Source: Tetradesmus obliquus (Eukaryota; Chlorophyta; Chlorophyceae; Sphaeropleales; Scenedesmaceae). Taken from it: a stretch of 64,000 nucleotides of DNA. Both the position numbers and the translations under genes were made by a program. The DNA is taken from the NCBI GenBank assembly GCA_030272155.1, contig CP126206.1:2666001-2730000 (forward strand), given 5' to 3'. How positions within the stretch are numbered: position 1 is the first letter of the stretch; each line of letters begins with the position of its first letter. Of this stretch, positions 56,797-64,000 are shown piece after piece. The notes beneath the pieces were generated by a model, which saw only the letters and a program-made list of their open reading frames with translations, did no database searches and was not told where the DNA came from.

Positions 56797-58418
56797 AGGC
56801 GGCATGGGCCCCATGGGTCCCCCAGGCTTCATGGGCGGCCCGCCACCAGGCATGATGGGCGGCCCACCGCATAGACCGTGGGTAGCAGCGGAAACTAACA
56901 ACGCAACAGCAACGTGTACACAATGCTCAGCCGCCAGTGCACATCTGCGCCTTTCAGCGGCTCACGTGATATGCCCTCGACACATCTGCCTGTTGCCGGC
57001 TGTGCTGCGGGTGTGCCTGTCCTGCTGGCTTGTGCGCTGTTGTAGGTGATGTTGCTTGCTTTTGTGTGGTGATGCTGTCTGAGCAGCTGCATAACTGGTG
57101 CAGAGCAGCACATGTAGGATCTATTTGTGTTTTGGCATCGGTTCAGCCCTGGCAGGCCATATATCGCATCTGGCAACTCGCACATACACTCACATGTTGC
57201 GCACTCACTGCAGCACCCTGCATTGCCTGCTGCTGTCTGCCGGCATCCCTCCTCCCTTTCCTCTGCAAGCAGCTTCGGCAACCAGCCGCCACGCCCGGGC
57301 ATGTTTGGGGGCCAGCCGCCACCCCCCCTGGGCAGGCCTGGAGGGCCCGGCGGCCCCAGGGGCCCACCAGGCGGCCCTGGGGGACACATGGACGGTCCCG
57401 GCGGGCCCCGGGGGCCACCAGGCGGTTCGATGGGACACATGGACGGTCCCGGCGGCCCAATGGGTGGCGGCCCGCCTGGCTACGGGCCTCCTGGCGGGCC
57501 TGGCGGCTATATGGATGGCCCGCCACCTCCCGGCATGATGCACCCAGGGCCACCACCAGGTGCGGCGCTTGAGTTGAGCTGTCCATATGTGTGCTGCTGC
57601 TGCTGCTGTTGCCGTGCTTGGCATAAGCCTACTGCTGACCTGGCACAGCCTCGCTGCCCACCTGGCACCAGTGCATGTGATGTTGCTGACCTGGCACAGC
57701 CTGACCGCTGACCTGGCATAGTCCTACTGCTGACCTGGCATAGTCCTACTGCTGACCTGTCATAGCCCTACTGCTGACATGGCACCCGCTTGCCGCTGTC
57801 CTGCATGTGATAGGCTGGTGTGGAAAGGCATATGTTACGCTGGTGCCTGGCACACCCTCATGTGTGCATCAGGCACAGCCATTGCTTGCACCACGCGCAT
57901 CTGTGCGATGCTGTGCGAGCACCACCCACAGTGCTTTGAGCAGCTTTGAGCAGCTTTGAGCAGCTTTGAGCATGTACACAAAAGCTCTGACAACCGTGTG
58001 TGGTACTGATGTGCTGCTGTGTGCAGTCATGCCCATGCGGCCGCCAGGTGGGCCGCTGTTCCCCATCGGGCAGCAAGGCCCACACAGCGGAGGCGGCCCT
58101 GGGCCAGCAGCAGCAGCAGCAGCAGGCCCCTCAGGCCCCAGCAGTGGCGGCCCTGGGCAGCCGTTGTTCCCTGTGCTGCCTGGCACTGCTGCTGCGCCAG
58201 TGCCAGCAGCAGTGCCGGCGGCAGCAGCAGCAGCAACAGCAGCGTCAGCGGATGGCATGATGTTTGAGTCGAAGCTGGTGTGGGCGGATGAGCAGTACTC
58301 TTTGGAGGAGCGGCGGGCGATGCTGCCAAAGTATGCCAAGGCACGTGCAGCCGCAGCAGCAGCAGGGGCGATGTCATTGGGTGCTGGCAATGGAGCTGCA
58401 ATGGTGCTTGCGCCATGA
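55141..58418 (+). CDS. BuGZ/ZNF207/SUF4-like zinc-finger protein, 6 exons
   Basis: Exons are 55141-55340, 55606-55706, 56032-56388, 56799-56877, 57273-57559 and 58027-58418, giving 471 aa with closed phases. The N-terminus is diagnostic: [20 protein letters not shown], then [20 protein letters not shown] and [20 protein letters not shown], two C2H2-type fingers in the arrangement of human ZNF207 (BuGZ) and Arabidopsis SUF4. [13 protein letters not shown] matches the conserved segment after the fingers. The middle (about 100-340) is low complexity, rich in Gly, Pro and Met, as in the family. The C-terminus ([16 protein letters not shown]-like at about 440) is also family-typical. BuGZ binds Bub3 and microtubules and forms condensates; SUF4 is a transcription factor in flowering control. 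Which role applies in an alga is not known. Confidence 0.9.
57628..57790. repeat. 22-bp tandem repeat in BuGZ intron 5
   Basis: Units of cctactgctgacctggcatag are contiguous from about 57702 to 57785, with more diverged units from 57628. A separate 10-bp repeat, four units of gcagctttga type, lies at about 57931-57970. Confidence 0.85.
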
Positions 58419-61400
58419 GCATCAAGCTGTGTTGCGGTCGTGTACACACAAACTGTGAGCATACTGAGATGTGGTAGATGGGTAGTAGATGTAGCAGCTG
58501 TAACGTACAAAGGGATGTCCAATCGCCTGCAGATCTGTTTGCTTATATTCACAACATCAGCAGCTCTGGCGTTGTGTGGTAGCTCTGCACTCAGGCTGTT
58601 GTGTGTCCCAGAAGACCTTTCAGGTGCTGCAATGCAGCAGCTTACGCTTCCGTCAACAGCGTCTGTCATATAGAGATCATGTCAAGATAAGGCCCTTGAT
58701 TCCGACATGGTTGGGGCGATTGGATATGTTACGCTACTGGCAGATCGTTGCAAGCCTATGCAAGCTTTTGACCGTTGCCAATGCCGTTGGATGAACCACT
58801 GCCAACTTCGCCTCACCACCAGGCCACACATCCAATGGCAACAGCACCAAGGCATGTGGTAGCGGGGGCCAGCCTGTGATAGGCAGGTGAACAAGACGTC
58901 AGCCTTATGGGATAGAAAAGAGAGGGAAAGCGGCAAAATGCCAGGCCAGCACAGCGTATCGTAACTTGGCACGGCGCGCAGCTACCAGCACGCTACGACC
59001 TTGCGGACTTGCCACTCCCTGGGAGTACATAACCCAGCCTCAAACCACAAATTGTCAATGTAAATTTGTCAAACTGATTGATGCAAGCCTGCACCAGGGC
59101 CACGCAGCTGTGGGCACTGACGATTCGATCCGACGAACACCGACTTCGTTGACGAGGCGAGCTGCTGCTGCGGTGCCATAATTGTTCCACGCGCAAACGC
59201 GTGAAGGGCTTTGCCCATGCAGCCGCTGTTGTGACGCAGCACAGCAGGCCTGGTCGCCTGGTGTCACCTGACCGTGGCAGCTGCAGCTGCACTGGCTGGC
59301 AGCAGCAAAGCAGCACACACAGCACTAGTGCTGCAGCTCTTTCATGCACGCCCGGGACTGCAGTCCAGCATGCCTGCATGCACCTGCAACACGCCTGCAT
59401 GCACCTAGAAGCACCACACACTCCAGCAGCCCCCTTTTACCGCCCCTTGTCGCGGCATGCCATGCCCACACTGAACAGTATGGGCACATGGGCATCGGTT
59501 TGGTGTTTTGACCACCCCTGGCACACACACCCTTCTGCCAGTGCATCCCCTGGCGCACCCTTGCGCATCATGTCATCATCATCATCATCATGTTGCGCAT
59601 CATGTGTATGCAGCGGTTGGCAGCAGCACCATGCACAGCCCCTTGACTGTCTAGAAAACGCCCCACGCCCCATGGGGTCTGCTGACACAGACCCCAAACT
59701 TAGGGGAGTTCAACTCCCCACACAGCCCCCACTCTGCCCACACCATGCATGCCATGTTGGCGGGTGCACCCGCAACCATTGCGGGTGGGTATGTGGGTGA
59801 CCCACTGCATCCACAGCTTTGAGGAGGGCATGCAGGCCCAGCTCAAATGGAAAGACACAGCATGACGTCAAGCATACATGTATGGTCGCAGAGCTGGCAA
59901 TGCACAGCTTGGCACTGCACAAGCTGACAAAGCAGCTACTCTGAGCAGCGCCCAGTTGGAGTAGTAGTAATCCAAGCATGCAGTGCGGCTTCAAGCTGTT
60001 TGAAGTTCAAACATATATGGCACTGATGAGCATGCATGTTTGGGCATGCAGCACAAGACACAACATGATGCCGCAGCAGCGCAGCATCCGTAGATCATGG
60101 TGTTGAATGCAGCAGTCAGCAGCAATACTGCGGAAACTGCCTCAGCATATGATGAGGGATGCAGATAACGACAGCTGAGGCATGAGGCAGCTCTCAGCAG
60201 CAAGCATCCAACAAGAAATGGTATCAACACATGCGGAGGCACCACATGGCTGAACACAACCACTCTTCGGGTTTGCAAGAATGAACAAAAGATGGTTGAA
60301 TGATTTAATGAAACAAGACCGCCGCATGGATCAAACTGCGCCTGGCACTGAAGCACGCATTGTTGTGCTTGTCAGCAGGCAATGCTCTGCTGTCGATGCA
60401 CATGCACATCCTGTGCAGAGCAGCAAACAGCAACAAGAAGCTGAAGGCCGGCCAGCGGTGTGGCTCACCACTTTGCGTGCCATTGAAGGAGCCAATGTGT
60501 TGTTTGCCACAACCATACCATGCCTGTTGATGAAAATGCTGTGCTGTGTGGCAGCACAAGACAGACGAGGATGTCCGCCTGAAAACTCAAGGCAATAGCC
60601 TGAACCACAGGCTGGGATCCCCCGTACACACGAGTTCATGGAACAGGAGCCCTCCGCCAGGGAGCGCAATGATCTTGCAATAACGATTGATCATAATTAT
60701 TGATCATAACCACTGAGAAAGTGCCAGGTATGCCAAAAATAGCCTGAAAGAAGCCACACCACAACATGGATCACCACCACCAACCACCTAGTGAGCATGG
60801 ACCCAATCCTAGCCAAACAGATCCGTTCAAACCAGTTTTTAACCATACAAAACTATGTTACATATACCCTGCACCAGACATCCCAACCAATCAAACACAT
60901 CAAGCTGTTACAAAAGTCCCAACCAAACCAAAATGAAGGTCTCATCACAATGCCAACAGACTGCATGAAGCGTAACTCGAAAAAAAAAAAGGGGCGAGCG
61001 CATGAGGAGACAGGTCACAAGATAATGAAGCGACAGGCACACCACTGATGTGATGTAACCGTGCCAATGCTGTCAGTAAACCGATGCAGCCCTCCATCGG
61101 CATACGCAAGGGGTGCGTTGAAAGGAAGGTGTGCACACACGGAACGCTTCAACTCAACAGCTGCCATGTAAGGCCACACTGCTGTTGTGCAGCACTCGGC
61201 CTGCAGCTTGGGAAGACCACAGCTAACATGCACCGCATGCGCTGACCACACAGCACCAGCGCCGCTGTCAGTGCCAGCAAAAACAGCTGCCAGCCCAACA
61301 CGTGCAAGCATATGCGCACAGCATGCCAACAACGCGCGCGCAGCATATGTGCGCGCTTCGCTGTGAGGGCGGCAAACGTGCGTGCAGCCAACATGCGCAC

Positions 61401-62102
61401 AGCTCACAGCTCAAGCTGCCGTTTCAGGTTGACCGTACACTGCATGTTGCAAGTACAAGTATGCCGACTGTGATAACAGCAGCGCAGCACAGCACCAGGT
61501 CCAGGCCTTGTGCTGCTGTCAGCTCAAGAAGCCCTATCACTACCACATCCTTCATTGTGTCATGCTTGCATCAAGCTACTTGCAGCACCCTGCACTCACA
61601 GATATCCAACTGCTCCCAGCGGCACCTGCTGCTGCAGCAATGCTGTGAAGGCGCAGCTAGCACCAACTGACCACTCATCTTGCATATGATAGTGGCTGTC
61701 CATCAGCGCAGCTGCACCAGAGTATCAGGTCAACCCAGCACTCAAGCGCTGCACCAAATGGTACAATATACTGCAGATTCATCATGTGTAGGGCTTTGAA
61801 CAGGCCAGCAGCTATTTGAGAAGGAAGGCTCACCAGCACAACGTCAACTGCCTGCCGCTGCCTGGTCAAGACACCTGCTGTAATCACGCGCAACAACCCA
61901 CGCTGCAGTCGCTCCTACGAGCGCTGCATTCTGCGACCACTGTTCCTGCCAGTGCTGTTTCCTGCAAACGCCTGGGCAGGCGCCCCTGCAGGGATGATCG
62001 CCGCAAGGCGCGCCATCTACTCTTGTACGCGCTGGCTGCTGTAAGCACCAGCTGCTGCAGGCACTGCTTCCTGCAAGCGCAGATCGCTGCAAAGCGCCCC
62101 AT
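58419..62102. other. Intergenic region between BuGZ and ALYREF
   Basis: About 3.7 kb between two converging 3' ends. I recognise no coding exon, tRNA or mobile element. Small features: a TCA run at 59572-59589; a near-palindromic patch with two tgatcata motifs at 60687-60710; a 10-nt A run at 60980-60989; and a diverged copy of the ALYREF 3' end at about 61960-62040. Several open frames of 80-120 codons exist but show only random-looking composition. Confidence 0.45.
58499..58503 (+). terminator. Candidate TGTAA poly(A) signal of BuGZ
   Basis: TGTAA 81 bp after the stop codon. Motif and spacing fit algal usage; nothing else supports it. Confidence 0.4.
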
Positions 62103-64000
62103 CTACTCCTGCATGAAGTCGCCCTGGGGTGCGCCCCTGCCCCTGAAGCTGCCACCTGCTGCCGCTGCTGCTGCTGCCTGCTGCGCCTGCCTGCTGACAC
62201 TGCAGCAGCAACACACATGGCAGTGGCGAGGGCAGCGCAAATTTAAATGTAAGAGGGTGCGCAGTAGCAAAAGGGTGATGGAGCAGGTGTGGCAGAGAAT
62301 GCTTGCACCCTGGCCGGTGTTGCGGCAACTCAATTAGCAGGCTGCACGCCCCACCAACACAGCCCGCAGCACTGCCAGGTACCAGTCTAGACAGCAGTAG
62401 CGAGCACTGACGCGTGGCGCTGGCAAGCCCTGCCTGCAGCAGAACCACATGCGACTGCACGACAACCTGCAGCCAGCCTCGCACTTGATGCCGCTGCTGC
62501 GCGCCTTCATCTGTGTGCGCGCACAATACTGCGCTCCCACCACCATGATGCACACAGCAATGAAACAGCCTCGCCGACACAGCCTAAACCACAGCGGCCG
62601 CACTCACTTGATGCCGCTGCTGAGGGTCTTAAATGTGCCCCGGGGCACTGCGCTCTCCACGACCTCGATGCTTACGACAAGAAGTCAACAGCCTCAGTAA
62701 GGCGCAAGCACAGCAACTGCACTCACTTGATGCCGCTGCTGAGGGTCTTGAAGGTGCCCCGCGGCACTGCGTTCTCCACAACCTCGATGCTCAATGCTGA
62801 GAACAACAACAATGACAGCCTCAGTAAAGGAAACTGCTGCGGCCGCACTCACTTGATGCCGCTGCTGAGGGTCTTGAAGGTGCCCCGGGGCACTGCGCTC
62901 TCCACGACCTCGATGCTCATCTTCTTGTTGTCCAGGGCCACGTTGTTGTAGCGGTTGAACGCCGCCAGCGCGTCGCTGCGCTTCTCAAACACCACATATG
63001 CTGTGCCCATGGAGCGCCCGCTGCAAGCGCAAAGAAAAGTGAGCACAACAATGTCAGCACAACACGAAGTAAGCCATGTGCGAACGGCGAACGGTACGGT
63101 GATCATGGGGAGCCCGCTGCAACAAACAAAGAAACAGGAGGTGGGAGGCAGGCAGCAGGTGTAAGGTCAGCGCAGTGATCTTCTTGTTGTCCAGGGCCAC
63201 GTCGATGTAGCGGCTGAACGCCGCCAGCGCGTCGCTGCGCTTCTCAAAGACCACATATGCGGTGCCCATGGAGCGCCCGCTGCAAGTGAGAAGACAGTAC
63301 ATAAAACAGCAGCAAGCAGGCGATATGTCAGCAAGGCACATACAGGCCAGTTTGTCGTAGTGGATGCCGGAGTCCTTGATGGTGCCCACTGTGCTTAGTC
63401 ACCACAACGCCCTGATACACACACGCGCCAGCGCACCTCTTGATGTAACACACAAGCCAGAGTCCTTCATGAGGCAGACACCAAGATCTAATGAAAAGAG
63501 AAATGCCGACAACAAACTCATCAGCAGTCTCACCTCTTATCGTAGTGGATGCCAAAGTCCTTGATGGTGCCCACGCGCATGCCACGCAGTCGCACCGACT
63601 CTAGCACAAACACACGCTGGAGTGCTGTGCCCGCATGTCGAACACAACATTCACAGTATGCTCAGGTGATTGACAACATGAAGCAGTGCAGCTCATCGCA
63701 CCTCTTGTCGTAGTGGATGCCTGAGTCCTTGATGGTGCCGACTGTGCCGAATAGCTCCTGGATGTCCTCGTCAGTCACCTTGAAGTCCAAGTTGGAGATG
63801 AAGCTGCGAACGTGACACAGCAGCAGCAGCAGCAGCAGCATGTGTCAGTGGCGGCAGCAGCACGTGATGTGCTCGCAGGTCACCTCAAATAAGCGGGTCA
63901 GAGGTGAAGCTGCAGGGGGTAGGCAGGTATGAGCGCATGGCAAGTTCACAGCCGGATCTAATCCATCGTGACACGGCACGCTGGCAACAGGACTGCCAGA
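62103..64000 (-). CDS. ALYREF: ALYREF/THOC4 mRNA-export adaptor, 3' part (5' end beyond window)
   Basis: Visible exons in transcript order are 63702-63803, 62853-63020 and 62103-62199 with closing phases. They encode a REF-type RRM: RNP2 FISNLDF, then VTDEDIQELFGTVGTIKDSG and IHYDKS, RNP1 in GRSMGTAYVVFEK, then RSDALAAFNRYNNVALDNKK and MSIEVV. The C-terminal tail is short, Ala-rich, with GGSFRGRGAPQGDF and ending MQE. ALY/REF proteins bind spliced mRNA, join TREX with THO and UAP56, and hand mRNA to the export receptor. The N-terminal UAP56-binding motif and first RG-rich region should lie beyond 64000. Assignment is firm from the RRM. Confidence 0.9.
62595..62805 (-). repeat. Two copies of the ALYREF RRM-exon 3' edge
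   Basis: The end of exon 62853-63020 (encoding VPRGTFKTLSSGIK and the GTGAGT donor) is repeated at about 62603-62680 and 62725-62800 in the following intron. Both copies retain the donor. Confidence 0.9.
63170..63290 (-). repeat. Copy of the ALYREF RRM-exon 5' edge
   Basis: A second version of the exon start, with its tgcag acceptor near 63283, encodes SGRSMGTAYVVFEKRSDALA and then AFSRYIDVALDNKKI. It then runs out of similarity before any donor matching the functional exon. Confidence 0.9.
63350..63590 (-). repeat. Two copies of the ALYREF 63702-63803 exon 3' edge
   Basis: Segments encoding GTIKDSGIHYDK (about 63350-63390) and GTIKDFGIHYDK(R) (about 63538-63582) precede the functional exon edge at 63702. 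A degenerate copy of that exon's 5' edge (gtcagaggtgaagctgcag) sits at about 63892-63916. Confidence 0.85.

Noticed and set aside
58419-62102. Frames of 80-130 codons in the BuGZ-ALYREF gap (for example 59991-60356 minus)
   Set aside because: They are Cys/His/Trp-rich and random-looking, have no splice context, and match nothing I recognise.

Overview
This is a nuclear window from a eukaryote, most likely a chlorophyte green alga (I would guess Chlorophyceae, perhaps Sphaeropleales; this is inference). Reasons: multi-exon genes with GT-AG introns and a strong TGCAG|G acceptor habit; pervasive CTG/CAG triplet runs that become poly-Gln, poly-Ala or poly-Ser in proteins; a DDB2 with the plant-type N-terminal zinc knuckles; a plant/animal BuGZ (SUF4-like) protein; and TGTAA-type candidate poly(A) signals.

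Layout from left to right. (1) 1290-7929, minus: PAXBP1/GCFC1 (plant ILP1) homologue, 7 exons, 1094 aa. Its last exon is reiterated about eight times downstream (about 400-1390). (2) 8405-9969, plus: UFM1, 5 exons, divergent from GCFC. (3) 11416-13888, plus: a 258-aa beta-strand-rich protein I do not recognise. (4) 15352-24541, minus: a very large URB2/NPA2-type ribosome-biogenesis protein, 8 exons, 2437 aa. (5) 26441-31910, plus: a secreted, single-pass membrane protein whose ectodomain is two arrays of glycosylation-type repeats (22 x 26 aa and 23 x 12 aa). (6) 34184-40759, plus: DDB2, 12 exons, 776 aa, including one GC-AG intron. (7) 41816-49077, minus: a 19-exon, 1505-aa paralogue of gene 5 with a different ectodomain. 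Genes 5 and 7 flank DDB2 in opposite orientation. (8) about 50798-54414, minus: a WD40 propeller protein. (9) 55141-58418, plus: BuGZ/ZNF207/SUF4-like zinc-finger protein, 6 exons, 471 aa. (10) 62103 to beyond 64000, minus: ALYREF/THOC4 mRNA-export adaptor, 5' end off the window.

The exon models for genes 1-4, 6, 7 and 9 were built by hand. In each the phases close exactly to an open frame. No rRNA, tRNA, CRISPR array, retroelement or transposon was recognised.

The most striking feature is not a gene. In seven genes (GCFC, the beta-rich protein, URB2, DDB2, the WD40 gene, ALYREF and, less clearly, gene 5) introns and 3' flanks contain diverged tandem copies of the edge of a neighbouring exon, usually carrying the splice site with it. 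The 19-exon surface gene looks almost free of these. Together with CTG-run expansion, the two glyco-repeat arrays, two 19-nt poly-C runs and several minisatellites, this points to a genome with very high local tandem-duplication activity. Several genes (GCFC, URB2, ALYREF) act in RNA biogenesis; I read this as chance, not an operon.
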